A DNA stretch of 64,000 nucleotides from Hofstenia miamia (taxonomy: Eukaryota; Xenacoelomorpha; Acoela), in NCBI GenBank assembly GCA_004352715.1, contig SCFE01000043.1, forward strand, positions 1,734,531 through 1,798,530, in the 5' to 3' direction. Shown in pieces: positions 1-12,700 of the stretch; position 1 is the stretch's first letter, and every line of letters begins with the position of its first letter. The notes beneath the pieces are model-generated. The model was not told the origin of the DNA, did not search any database, and saw nothing but the letters and a program-made list of their open reading frames with translations. The position numbers and the translations under genes are program-made.

Positions 1-907
1 GCTACACTAGTTAAAAAAATTATTGCGTCTAAATAATTCTCATTAGCCAATTCAATAAATTAAACAAAATCGATTATATACAATACTTGATAAAACATTT
101 ATGCATTGAAACTAATTTAAAAAGAAGAATAAACATGTACAAAGGAAATGTTTATAGACACATAAAACCGTTAATACAAAACATTGCTCATCCCAAAAAC
201 GTGTATGCCGAAAGAGGAAATACAAAAACTAACCAAATAAAACAACAATGCAAATCATTGCTTAAAACAAAAAAATATTACAAAGTTGAATATATAGTAT
301 AAAATATTGAAAAAGTAGCTTACCCGTCTGATATATGGCTTTAGACGTTACCCAACTCACTTGCATCAGTGTTAGACTAATATCAAACTGGACGCATTCA
401 ATCTGTGACTCATGTCAAACCAATTTCCGTTTCATACATTGAGTATTTCTCTTTCCTTTAACATGGTAAGTTGATTAAACTACAATTCCCACTGATCAAG
501 CATTTATAAAACACATGGGTTGCTCATCCACTTTTTTCCTCCCTTTTATGCGTTACCATGGGAATCGAGAAATAGCTAAGATTATTGCACACAACACTCT
601 ATCTTCTTTGACGGGGTAATCATTGCGACCTAAAACTGGAAATTACACTGATCACATACACTCTCATGGCAAATTATTCTCAACGTCTTAAGATAATTAT
701 CCAACAATGGAATACACGCTAGGTTGACGCATCATTTTGTCAAGGGGGAATACGATACTTCTGATTTCAAATGCTAAAAATACCGCCTTCTTAATCCAAT
801 AATTGTAAAACACGTGCACTACCAAGAAATAAAGTTCCTATTTACTAATGCGATGGTAATAAAACATTCAAGAAAGTGAAATAAATATGCATCACTCATC
901 CCAAAAC
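1..907. other. AT-rich non-coding DNA, no gene recognised
   Basis: No reading frame here has a recognisable domain. The one short open frame near 87-302 is lysine/asparagine-rich, as AT-rich DNA translates by chance. No terminal repeats, RNA gene or tandem array were seen. Confidence 0.6.
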
Positions 908-1907
908 NNNNNNNNNNNNNNNNNNNNNNNNNNNNNNNNNNNNNNNNNNNNNNNNNNNNNNNNNNNNNNNNNNNNNNNNNNNNNNNNNNNNNNNNNNNNN
1001 NNNNNNNNNNNNNNNNNNNNNNNNNNNNNNNNNNNNNNNNNNNNNNNNNNNNNNNNNNNNNNNNNNNNNNNNNNNNNNNNNNNNNNNNNNNNNNNNNNNN
1101 NNNNNNNNNNNNNNNNNNNNNNNNNNNNNNNNNNNNNNNNNNNNNNNNNNNNNNNNNNNNNNNNNNNNNNNNNNNNNNNNNNNNNNNNNNNNNNNNNNNN
1201 NNNNNNNNNNNNNNNNNNNNNNNNNNNNNNNNNNNNNNNNNNNNNNNNNNNNNNNNNNNNNNNNNNNNNNNNNNNNNNNNNNNNNNNNNNNNNNNNNNNN
1301 NNNNNNNNNNNNNNNNNNNNNNNNNNNNNNNNNNNNNNNNNNNNNNNNNNNNNNNNNNNNNNNNNNNNNNNNNNNNNNNNNNNNNNNNNNNNNNNNNNNN
1401 NNNNNNNNNNNNNNNNNNNNNNNNNNNNNNNNNNNNNNNNNNNNNNNNNNNNNNNNNNNNNNNNNNNNNNNNNNNNNNNNNNNNNNNNNNNNNNNNNNNN
1501 NNNNNNNNNNNNNNNNNNNNNNNNNNNNNNNNNNNNNNNNNNNNNNNNNNNNNNNNNNNNNNNNNNNNNNNNNNNNNNNNNNNNNNNNNNNNNNNNNNNN
1601 NNNNNNNNNNNNNNNNNNNNNNNNNNNNNNNNNNNNNNNNNNNNNNNNNNNNNNNNNNNNNNNNNNNNNNNNNNNNNNNNNNNNNNNNNNNNNNNNNNNN
1701 NNNNNNNNNNNNNNNNNNNNNNNNNNNNNNNNNNNNNNNNNNNNNNNNNNNNNNNNNNNNNNNNNNNNNNNNNNNNNNNNNNNNNNNNNNNNNNNNNNNN
1801 NNNNNNNNNNNNNNNNNNNNNNNNNNNNNNNNNNNNNNNNNNNNNNNNNNNNNNNNNNNNNNNNNNNNNNNNNNNNNNNNNNNNNNNNNNNNNNNNNNNN
1901 NNNNNNN
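908..1907. other. Assembly gap, 1000 N
   Basis: Exactly 1000 N, the usual placeholder for a gap of unknown size. It hides the 5' part, including any exonuclease domain, of the DNA polymerase relic that resumes at 1909. Confidence 0.98.
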
Positions 1908-1908
1908 T

Positions 1909-3588
1909 TACCCATATGAATTTTTTGATACTTCTGAATCTTATGAAAAACTTCCAGATAAAAAATTAGACTACTTTTCAACTCTAACTCAAAAGGCTCC
2001 AAATGAAGATGAAATAGAAAGAACTAATAAAGTAATTAAAAAGTATGACATTAAATCTGGAAAGGAATTGACAATGTTGTATTTAAAAGTTGATGTCTTA
2101 TTACTAGCAGATATTTTTGAAAATTTTATTAAACTTGGTAAAGAAAAATAGGGTTTAAATCCGTGTTATGCATACTCATTACCTGGATATACTTGGCAAT
2201 GTGGATTAAAATTCACGAATGTTCAATTATATTATTTGAAAGATTATGACATTGTACTTTCAATTGACCAAAATATCCGGGGTGGCATAGCTCTATAATG
2301 GGAGATAGATATATTAAATCAACAGATGAAAATAAAATTTTGTATATTGACGCAAATAATCTATATGGCTGGGCAATGAAACAAAACCTTCCTTATAGTG
2401 ATTTTAAGTTTTTAGAAGTAAATGAGGACCTAATTGAGAAAATAATCGGAACTTCTGATAACAGTCCTATTGGATATTTTATTGAGTGTGACTTATCATA
2501 TCCGAATAAATGGAAAAATAATACAAAAAACTTTCCGTTTTGTCCAGTTAAAAGAAAGGTAGACCCTTCTGAATATAGTGAATATCAAAATCGAATTGCT
2601 CTTAAAAGTGTTTGTCCTACACCAAAGCTTATTTGTGATCAATATGATAAAACACTCTATTTTTGCCATTATATGCTATTAAGGTTTTATTTACAAATGG
2701 GCATGGAAATGGGTAAAGTGCACAGAGTAATTTCATTTAAACAGAAAAAAGTCTTAGAAGAATACATTGACCACAACACCAAATGCGTTCAAAAGCAAAA
2801 AATAGTTTTGAAAAAGATTTTTATAAACTTTTAAATAATGCTTTCTTTGGAAAAACGTGTGAAAATATTAGAGGATGGATTAATGTAAAAATGTTTAATA
2901 AAACTGAGACTACTGAAAAATTAATTAAGGAACAAAGCAAATTAGAATTTAAAACCCATTCCGATTTTGACGATTTTCTTTTATATCATTACCATCAAAC
3001 TAAATTGAAGTTTGATAAACCAATATATCTTGGATTTAATGTTTTAGAACTTTCAAAATTGTTAATGTATGAAACTTATTATGATGTCTTACAACCATTA
3101 ACATAACTTTAAATTATATGGATACAGACAGTTTCATTTTAAATATAAAAACAAAAGATATAGTTAATGATTTGAAAACACTTAATGACGATTACAAATT
3201 ATTTGATTTTAGTAATTTTGATAAGAATCACGAATTATTCAATGAACGATTTAAAAAAATTTCTGGATATTTTAAAATTGAAACACCTGAAAGTATATAT
3301 TTAGATCAATTCATTGCTTTGAAAAGCAAAATGTATTCATATAAAGTTAATGATAAAAGCAAAATCACTTTGAAAGGAATAACGAAAGTTGAGAAAGAAA
3401 AGTTAACTTTTGAAGATTATAAAAATTGTTTAGAAACAAATAAAATTGGTGTTTCAAACAATTATACATCGAGAAATAAAAAACATAAAATTAGTTTAAT
3501 TAGTACAGAGAAAACATCATTATCACCGTTTGATGATAAAAGATATTACTTAAACAATAATGAGAGTTTTCCATATGGCTTCCTTTAA
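1909..3588 (+). pseudogene. Polinton/Maverick-type protein-primed DNA polymerase B, broken
   Basis: Family B DNA polymerase of the protein-primed type carried by self-synthesising Polinton/Maverick transposons. Motifs appear in the right order but in three frames. The stretch before the palm (LPGYTW, then IRGGI) is in frame 1, motif A (YIDANNLYGWAM, near 2345-2380) in frame 3, motif B (NNAFFGKT, near 2835) in frame 2, and motif C (YMDTDSF, near 3115) in frame 1. The last segment ends with a DDKRYY stretch and a stop at 3586-3588, which looks like the natural C-terminus. Disruptions are an in-frame TAG at 2149-2151 and frame changes near 2290, 2780 and 3095. The exonuclease half lies in the upstream gap. 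No capsid, integrase or ATPase gene is visible nearby, so this is a fragment. A related mobile protein-primed element is possible, but the polymerase class itself is clear. Confidence 0.85.
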
Positions 3589-3655
3589 ATTTTTTAGGAT
3601 TTAAATTCGAAGTTATAAATAGTCCAGTTCTTCATTCAAGTATTCTTTTGTACAA

Positions 3656-3713
3656 GTGGATACTATCCACCTCAGAGAAAAAAGCCCTGTGTTAGGACAT
3701 TTAACAGGCTTTA
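3656..3713 (+). terminator. Two adjacent hairpins downstream of the polymerase relic
   Basis: The first hairpin has perfect 7-nt arms around one base (GTGGATA-C-TATCCAC, 3656-3670). The second pairs AAAGCCCTGTGTT (3681-3693) with AACAGGCTTT (3703-3712), with small bulges, and runs into a T-rich stretch. They start about 70 bp after the polymerase stop. A transcript-end role is inferred from position only. Chance hairpins in AT-rich DNA are a fair alternative. Confidence 0.35.
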
Positions 3714-4125
3714 TTTTTTGTTTAAAAAATACAATTTAATCTATTTTTAAAAATTTAATAAGCTTTTAAGTGTAATAAGTTAGATAATTCTGAAAATATT
3801 CCATATAGTTAAATTAAATATTAAGGCTGTGTAAAATGTAAACATTTAAAAAACATATTCTCATAGTTCACTATGAATAACAGGCGTGGGACAAATGTTC
3901 TTCTAACTGACTCCATGAATCTAAATAAATACATAATTTGTATATAGTTAAAAATGGTTCCAGACAACATTGTGTATGAAATTATTTGAAAATAAAGAAA
4001 TTCCACAGAGTAGTTCTTTAAACAACTAAGATTTTGGAAAGAAAGGCATAATAAAACAATTTTAGCTACATCTATGGAATTAGTGTTTTGGAAAATAACT
4101 TGTTTAAGTGCAACAGATGTAAAAT
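3714..4125. other. Non-coding AT-rich DNA
   Basis: A minus-strand open frame crosses this stretch (3821-4240), but its translation is hydrophobic and of no recognised family. It is out of phase with the exon that ends at 4373, so I treat it as chance or 3' untranslated sequence. Confidence 0.4.
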
Positions 4126-4969
4126 TTAAATTTTGAGAATTCTGTATGCAAACCTTATTGAAAAAATATCTGAAGCAATCTAAAATAAAAAAATGTATGC
4201 TAATTAAACTTATATAATTTAAGAAGAAAATTATAATCATATCTGTTTTGTATGCAATTAAATTTGTGGAAATTACATTTTTTTAATGCCGCACATAGTG
4301 ATAACATATGGAATATATAATTTTGTATAGTGGTGGAGGGTGTAAAATATAAAATATAAGAAAAATACTTACATTTGAATTTCTTAAACATTCAAATTCT
4401 CTAAAATGCTGAATGTTTTTCTTAATAGTTGTAATATACTTTTGAAGCCTTCGTAAAGGTATGCTGTATTGCTGGATACCTGGTAACAGCTCTGTGACTT
4501 CATAAAGTTTTATTAAAAGTGCTATCCAAGAGTTGCTGTACATATGGATGTCTTTCTTAAATTCAGTAAATTTCCTCTTTTCTCTTCTGCATTGCTGTTT
4601 CACAAAGTAAAAGAGCTTACCTGCAGAAGCTGCTAATGAAACATTTCTACTTAAATTGTATGATATAATATTATATATTTCAAAAAGCTGAGTGTTGGCA
4701 CTCCGTATGTCTTTATATTCATATTCTTCACTAGCAGGGAAATTTATGTACAATGGGCCTGTTCTTTGATAAGCAATTAGTTCATTTTTAATTTCTCCAA
4801 TTTTATCCATAAATGAGATTTTCCTTCTTTCCATAGAATGTGTATTTTGATTGATAAATTCATCAATTTGAATCGCATCTGATTGTTGTTGAAATTGTAT
4901 TAACACCAATATTTCATCCATAAACGATTTAAAATCATTTATTGCAACTCTTATTTGAGGAAATGGCAT
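4126..4969 (-). CDS. Predicted two-exon gene, unknown helical protein
   Basis: I do not recognise the family. The first coding exon runs from ATG at 4969 to 4373 (199 codons) and ends on a codon boundary at a perfect GTAAGT donor (4372-4367). An acceptor ending in TTTTATTTTAG places the next exon at 4179-4126, in matching phase 0, and gives 17 more codons before TAA. Intron length is about 193 bp. The product, about 216 aa, looks mostly helical, rich in Ile, Lys and Phe, with no signal peptide or membrane segment. Just upstream, ATTTAAG before GAAATATG (4975) and a GTAAGT donor at 5017 could bound a 43-bp intron in the 5' leader. The ATTTAAG could instead be a spliced-leader acceptor. Codon use and clean splice sites argue for a gene. 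Lack of homology keeps confidence modest. Confidence 0.45.
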
Positions 4970-5017
4970 ATTTCCTTAAATAAAAATTACTAAACTTAAT
5001 AGATTAGAAAAACTTAC

Positions 5018-6094
5018 TTTAGTTAATTTGTAAGACTTTGAAATGAATGTGGAGCAAAGCAAAAGTAACAGATGTATGTAGAGTGTGTGTGGAATGTAGA
5101 CAGATTTACGTCAATGCTAACATATGCGGTTATTTGAAATTAAGTTTCCTATATGGATTCCTTATTGGATCCAAGTGTTCTATTTCAAATTGTATTTTTC
5201 TAACTGTTATGTTGCATATACTTTTAGATATACATGCAACATTTTTGGTTTATAAATACCTAAAAATTTATAATTTTCAAACATTGTAATAATTTGCTTT
5301 TAACTACTTTAGACCGCAAAAGGGAGGGTTTAAAAAAGGGTAAAAAATTGCTGAAAAAATATTGGTGCTTAGTTTAAAATCGGGTATAATTGAATATTTA
5401 TATGGGTATGGCTGCAGTTTTTTACCCCTGGCTGTAAAATCCTAAATTTCTTAAAAACAACTTTTTTCATATCAAAATCAATAGAAAAGTGTAAAAAGTT
5501 ATTAAAAATGATAACTTTTAGAAAACAGCATATATAGTATGCAACCGGTATATTTTTAACTATTATTTTTCAATAGAAAAATGAAAGTGTCTATTTCAAA
5601 CACGTTTTACACGATCTTGTGAACAATTTTGTCTTAAATTCAAATGCCTAATAAAACTTTACTTTTTTAGGTTTCTTATAAAGGAATAAAAGGCACCTCA
5701 TTTTTATTTAAGTGAATTAAAATGGCCTTGTCTGGTTTTATCAAGGTTCTTTACAACACTCTTCGTTTTCTGAAGTAATAACATTACATGCATTTTGAAT
5801 ACATATCTGTTAAGGACTTAGGAAAACAGTTCGTAAAACAATGTTTTAACTTATATGTATTCATTATTTAGTTAAATGTGGTACACAAGAGCCCAAAGAT
5901 GTTGATGGTTTCCTCGAGTCTATATCGCCCAGTGATTGTTTTGTAAAAGTATGCATCAGACAACTTTGCTTGATGCGCTTCTTTACTATTTACACAAATG
6001 ATCTCAACGGCGTAACATGTGAATATATTTATATATATATATATATATATATTCAATTTAAATTAATGTAGTTTTCATAAAAATATGGTCATTT
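5018..6094. other. Non-coding DNA with one coding-like island
   Basis: Mostly AT-rich and featureless. A short stretch at about 5868-6035 is richer in GC and CpG and is open on both strands (minus to a stop at 5868-5870; plus after an acceptor-like TTCATTATTTAG). It could be a lone exon, but nothing decides the strand. A (TA)n run at 6030-6052 follows. Confidence 0.35.
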
Positions 6095-6221
6095 TTTGTT
6101 TTATTAAAGTCATATTTCTGGTTGCCCTAGTAATAATTGAACAATATATTGTCCGGTACTAGCAGTCAAATTATCCGGAATTCTCTGGTATATTCAATTC
6201 ACTATGCGGATTCCATCCCTA
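6095..6221 (+). repeat. Terminal fragment of a hAT family also present near 21650-21772
   Basis: The segment GAATT..GGTATATTCAATTCACTAT, then GGATTCCATCCCTA, closely matches the end of the hAT relic at 21660-21772, including the terminal TAGGGAT-type inverted repeat read from the right. No transposase is left here, so it is a solo end or the end of a non-autonomous copy. Confidence 0.6.
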
Positions 6222-6501
6222 CCCAGAATATCATTAAATGATATAGAAACATTTTTATAACTACTACTAATTACTTTTAACAAATTTCCATTTGCACCTG
6301 CATTTTTATATGTTAAAGGATATCAAACAAACTTCATAATGCAACGAAGAGCATGATAGATCAAGGTTATACAGAAAATGATTTATTGCACATGATTTAT
6401 TACAAAATGACATTCAATACATTGGGGCGCACATTGAGAATTCAAACATTGAAGACAAATTCAACAAAAAGCGGGGATTGAACAAATAAACTGTTATTTA
6501 A

Positions 6502-6797
6502 TCAATTGGTATTGATAAAAACATTGGCATCCCCATCAAGAATAAAAGGCGTATTTGGATTATCAATTACTGTGAACATGTTGAATAAGGTAGTATACTG
6601 TTGCGGCGTAAGGTCTGAATTATTATTTGCACCTTTAAGGGCTTCTATAACCATGTAGAGTCCAGCACCAGTGGCATTCTGCACAATTCGCTCTGCCTGT
6701 GCATTTGCAGTGTCAATCATCTGCTCTTTCTTTGCATATGCAGTTTGAGCAACGATGGTAATATTCGCATCAAATTCTGCTATTAATTTCTCAGTAC
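6502..6797 (-). CDS. SPFH protein exon 3 (terminal)
   Basis: 296 nt encoding the C-terminal 98 residues. The acceptor CATAATTTAG/GTACTGAG is in phase 1 with exon 2. The frame ends in NTN and TGA at 6502-6504, followed at once by an ATTAAA-like sequence that may serve in polyadenylation. The Ala/Gln-rich helix continues (NAQAERIVQNA). Confidence 0.8.
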
Positions 6798-9700
6798 CTA
6801 AATTATGAAAAAAATTACATATGCATATTCAAAATTTTCCAAATAATACTTTTAAACAATATTTCGTCTCAATCAGAGTGACATATTATGATCAACTATT
6901 AACTCATTTGGAGCTACATTTCAAACACTATTGTTGTTTTTGAAAAATTCTGATTTTCTGAGACAGGCAACAATCACTGTTGAAAATATGGAGTAAAACA
7001 TTTCCTTTGTCGCAAAATACTTCTTTATAAATGTATATTCAAATTTTGGATTACATCAGTATTTTTCTTTTTAACATCTACATCCAGCAATTTCTATTAA
7101 CACTAGAACAACGTTTACTCCTTGAGAATAAATTGACATCTGATGTTTCAAATGCGAAAATTATCAGAGAAGCAAAATTTCTACAAATAACAAATTCAAT
7201 GAGATTATCAACATAATTGGAAGTATATGTACCTGCTAGTATTTTTGCTGAATGAACAATGAAGCAAACAAAATAGGCTTATAGGTCATTTTGATCCATC
7301 GTCGCGTTTCTAGTGTTAATGCAATTTGAAGACCTTAACGTTTAACAGTAAATAATCGAAGGTTATGTATCAGCGGATAGGAAATCCCTACTCAACTGCA
7401 GGCCAGGCATTGAATTATAAATTTGTTGTCCTTAAAAAACGTTACCCTTTATATATACATTAAATTGAAAACATTGCACAAATCATTGTGAATATTACCT
7501 TGGCATTGAAATCAATGTATACACAAACCTTTCAAAAAAAATCGAAGCAAAAAACATTTTATATACATGTATTGGCTTTAAAATTGCACTAAATACTGAC
7601 TTTGAAAAAAATCATTGTAAAGGATGCTGTTATTAAATTATCATCACTGATATTAACTGGGTCTGATATTAAGGGTATGCAACACCAGTCCGTCAAAGTA
7701 TGCCTGTTTAGGTCGGTCGCACATATCAGAGAGATTGGCGAAATGACAATTACCCTCTCCCATTAAATTTGTCAGCTTAATCAATTTCCATCTAAAGGCG
7801 TCGTTATTGACGTGTGTGTTGACAAAACATTAATGCTTTATGTTAAAATTATATAGTTGATGAGTGTTTACTTTTCTTAAGTAAATATAGGTATTAATAG
7901 TTCACACCCTTGACAAAAGCCGAAATAAGTTTGACTTGTTTTCAGACGCCATTCGATCAGAAAATGATTGGAAACTCAGTTATTTAAACAATTTTGAGGC
8001 TTGGTTACATAAATGGTCTACATTATCTGAAGATGGAGAAGGGCTAACAATTGAGATATTTGATGTATTGTACTTTACGACAAAAATTTGGTTGAAACGT
8101 CTTTGGACCTGTTAAGAAATAATGGGTTTCAATTTCTGTTAACTGGTAAAATGCAATCAGATGCATTAGAATCAAGATTTTCGATTTTTCGTCGAGCAGG
8201 AGGCAGAAACTTTTATGTATCTTGCAAAAAATTTCAAGAAACAGAATAAAAAATGAGAGTTGTGTCTTTGTTACATTTTTCTAAAATGGATTTAAAAGAA
8301 GAGTTGAAAATAATATTTGCACATTCTTTTAAAGAGAAAGTCGATTTTCCATGGTTAGACAGTTTTTGCAATGACTATGAGTATGTGGAACAATTTGAAG
8401 AAGATTTGATTTTATGTATGTATTTGTCAGGCTACATTGCGAAATCTCTTCCAATTGACAATTTTGTTTTATGTCATTGTTTATCATGGAGCAGAATAAA
8501 TTACTTTTAAAGCTAGAATTTCTACTACATACCTTATTGGATTAATTGATCGAGGTGGTCTTCAATATCCATCAAATTTATTATTTGCAACAACAACACA
8601 CATATTTTGTTTGTTAAATGCAATGAAGAACCTTGCATTTTTAATGATTTTCTCATTTCCTATCCTTATGCTGCATTTGAAGAAATTGCACATCGTGCAA
8701 GAATCATATCGGCATATTTAAATGTTTATGGTATTTCTAATTATAATCAATTAAAAAATAGAAGTGGAAAATAAGCATAGTAAATGATTTTGTTTATTAA
8801 ATTTAGATAATGTTTTATTAATGTTTACTCTTACATGTATACATTAAAAGCTATGCTGTTTTAAGTAAATAACAAAGTTTTGAATAAATGGTCTCCAATC
8901 CTGTAAGTGCTATAGAAATCCATGATAATATGACGGAAAAATATATAAAACATTTTTTTAATAAAACTAAATTTGAAAAAATCATTTATTTTTATTTGTA
9001 AATTTAACATGAAAAAATATATTATTCAAACCTACATTTTAGGCCAGTGTTACCGTTGTGGTGTTCCGCGAGCCGGATCCGACCAGAATAAATCGCATCC
9101 TGCCCAGTTACATCAGGGGTGAAAAGTTCTTATAAATATATAATATTATAACAATATTATTATATTAATGGGCTATCAATTGCTTGTTGCAAAGTCGTAA
9201 TATTTTTATTATCATTAATCCTAATTCTACTGGGATTTTTCAATATCTGATGGGTTTCCCAAATAAGTTTTAAAAGCTAATAATAACTCACGAACTTACT
9301 TAAAAAATCCGATTTCTCATTGAAAAAAATTCGGTACTTTTGCTTTAGCAATTTTAGTTTAAAAACAATGTTGTCAATATAGCTAGATTATTCAATTTTT
9401 CCTGGGCGATTGGCATTTTGATCAAACGCAGTTAACTTTTCGCTCTGCTACTGGAATAAGGGATCACCTGGTCCCTACACATGAGCATGTGCAGCAAACT
9501 CCCGATTTTTAATTATTTGATTACATTTTACATTGGAAATATATACAAAACAGAGCTGTATTGAAATAGACTTGATAAATATTTCTATGATTCAAAATCA
9601 TAGATATATGTAGCTAGTTGTTCTGCATAAATTACCGGAGTATTGCCACTAATTTAGATTTGAAATTTTAACGGAAAGACTATGGCTGAAGCTTCTACGA

Positions 9701-12700
9701 ATCTTGTTAATTTTTTCATTGATACTCTGGTGAAAAATAAATTCAAAGCCCGCAAAATTCACAATCTCCTGACAACTGCATGGGGGAAGATGTCAAAAGT
9801 TTAAGAAGCGTGCAAGAAATAATGAAGGAAGTTAGAGATGGTGATCGAGAAACTGTAACAAAAGTATGGATCTGGACGGAGAATTTCCAACACTACGGAA
9901 GAAAACGTTCAACGCGTAAGAGAACTCAGATACTGATCCACATGTCTCTGTTCAGTATATTTTAACCTACCTAGAAATGCCAAACACTACAGCTCATCGC
10001 ATCATTAGGAAACATCTTATCATGAAAAGTGCCTTTGCCCGTTGGATTTCACATGATTTGACTGAAAATCAAAAAGTTCAGCGAGTGAATCGAGGAACTG
10101 AGCCTGTCGATTCTTTAACTGGTAGTGTGGTTGTGGTGGATGAAAAATGGATTTACGCGAGGCCTCTTCCTCCATTACAACACTTTCGAAGCTGGATCCA
10201 TCCTGATGGAGATCGCCCTCAAGTGGCCAGAAGAAAGATGGCTGAGAAAAAGTTTCATATTGTCGTCGCCTGCAATTTTAGAGGTGACTTTCCTGTGTTT
10301 CAAACAGGCGAAACTGCGAAAGCTGAGATAAATAAGTTTTATTGAGAAGATTCTCCAACTAAGGCTCAAAATCACCTTTCCATTATGCATGATAATGCCA
10401 ACTCGCACACCGCGATTTTGACACAGAAGGTTTTCGAGGAAAAAGGAATCACACTCGTAGCGCAGCCTCCTTATTCTCCCGACTTTTATCTGCTCGACAG
10501 ATACGTGTTTCGTAACATGGAATTCTACAGAAGGGAACTGGAACTCAATTCCATCCCAGAAGTGGAAGTATTCCTTCAAGGCTTTCTCAGCGAAAAAAGG
10601 CCGCGCTCCAAGCTGTCTCGGGAGCTGCCTCGTCTCATTGATTACTTGCAGGCCATTGTGGCTAATAATGGTGACTTCAGGTTCTTCTATTGAGTTTTTT
10701 ATGAAAAAAATTTAATTGAGTGGATAATCCCACGTTTTTTCAATGTTTTATATTTACTAAAAGATATTTATGCTTTAATTGCTTATCTATCTAATAATTA
10801 AAACATTTCGTTTGAGAACGCGGTTTTTTGTGGAAGACCCTATATATATATATATATATATATATAAAGGGAAATTGCAACATAATTTATCATGATTATT
10901 CGAGGACCTTGAAATTAATATATACTTAATATAAAAATAGTTAAAATTGAACAGAAATTGTTTTTAAAAATTGGAAAAAATAATATTTCAAAATTGCAAT
11001 TTCTCTCTGAAATTGAAAATTAAATATAATTTGGGCATTTTTGTATGTTTATTGTTATTGTTTATATTCCATCAATTAGTTTAAATTAATATGACTGATA
11101 GGCATTCAAGCAAAGGTGTGCGCGGGTACAGTTTCATGTACCCGCATCCGCCCCGCAAGCGAATTTTTTTAACCGCAACCGCAAGGAATCTACTCGCAAT
11201 CGCACCGCACCGTAAAAAACAATAATCAGTTAACTTTGAATTTAATTTCAACTAAGTAAATCGATGTAATTAAAGAAACAATATATTCAAAACATTAGTT
11301 ATCCATAGGTGGCGTTACAAAATTTGATTGGTTTGTGAAAATTGGAAGCTACGGACACTGCACGTGGCTCCTGCAGTTTAACCGCACCGCACAGCAAGCC
11401 TAATTTTTATACCCGCACCGCACCGCGGCCGAATCCGCACCGCGCACACCTCTACATTCAAGCATTTCTTTCAGTCCTTAATTGAGCCGGAGTTAGTTTA
11501 AACTGAAATGCTTGAACTATTTAGCAATATAAAAGTCTGCTTTTGTTAGATTAAAGACACTCCCTTGATGACAATGTCCCACTAGTATACTTCCTATATG
11601 CCGCCCATGGGGAACTGGTGGCTAACAAATTAGCCACCACACATTGACTGTCAAATAAGAGAATTTCGAAAAACATAGCAAGAGCTCTCCTTGGTTGCGG
11701 CGATAAAGTGAAGAGAAGTGTAAAAGAACAAATGCATGCTCTTGATATGAAACTAAATGAAAGAACCAGTCCCGCTTTCTTGCAAGCCTTGCTATAAATC
11801 ACATGGTAATAGAGCTGCTGCGAAGAAAGCATATAAAAGAACAAAGTACTTTTGCACTGGATGGCCTGGTCAACCTTATATGTGTCCACCATGCTTCAAA
11901 GATATTCATAAGAAAATGGACATACATGAGTAAAAAATTATAATAAAACTTGAATTACAAAGTTAGAGGTTTTCTTATATAGTTTATAAGTCTTAAATAG
12001 TTAGAAAACCATATATGGCTAAAAAAGTTTCATCTACAATAGGATAATGGTATGGCCCTGTATTGCCTGCAAAAAATTTATCATGCAAAAATTATGTCCA
12101 AATATCTTTCGAAAATCTTCCCCAGCATTCCAGTATATATTTAAAGCATTGTAAAGTACATAGAATGTAGCCACATTAGGTATACAATGCAAAAATTGAA
12201 GCCACGAGGTGTATACACATAGCGCATACGCAGCACACTGTGAAATCACACTGTATACACTATAATTTATACGGGCAGTCAATGCGTTAAAACATGTTGT
12301 TGATTGAAGATTTTATAAAAGTAAAAAAAACGTTTGTAAATTTTATGATTGCTATGCTGGGATCACAAGTAAAAAATATACCCATGCCCGGGCCTAATTA
12401 CTTCTCACAATGAGGAAACTAAATCAACTTTTGTAACCGAGATGTTTAGACGCAGAACGTTTATATTTCCCGTCATTACAGACAAATATCAATTTCCAGT
12501 CAAGATTTGGGCATTAAAATATGATCATGGCGGAATCGCATTTTACGTGCGAATAGTCTGACAATTAAATTATGGCTATAAATTGCGTCCGAATCTATTT
12601 CTACTCTTGAACATTTAAACAAGAAAGGAATCGCAACAAATGAACGATTATGGTTTACCACTGATTGGTTGATATATTTAACCATTAACTCTCATTGCTG

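Noticed and set aside
887-2002. Long open frames across runs of N (also at 14700, 22519, 27272, 35483, 44397, 57098)
   Set aside because: N has no stop codons, so the frames are artefacts of gaps.
3821-4240. Hydrophobic minus-strand frame as a receptor-like exon
   Set aside because: The acceptor at 4179 would need phase 1 but the upstream exon ends in phase 0, and the other frame stops after 17 codons.
9450-9500. Stem near 9460 as the left terminal repeat of the mariner element
   Set aside because: No matching inverse was found after 10693.
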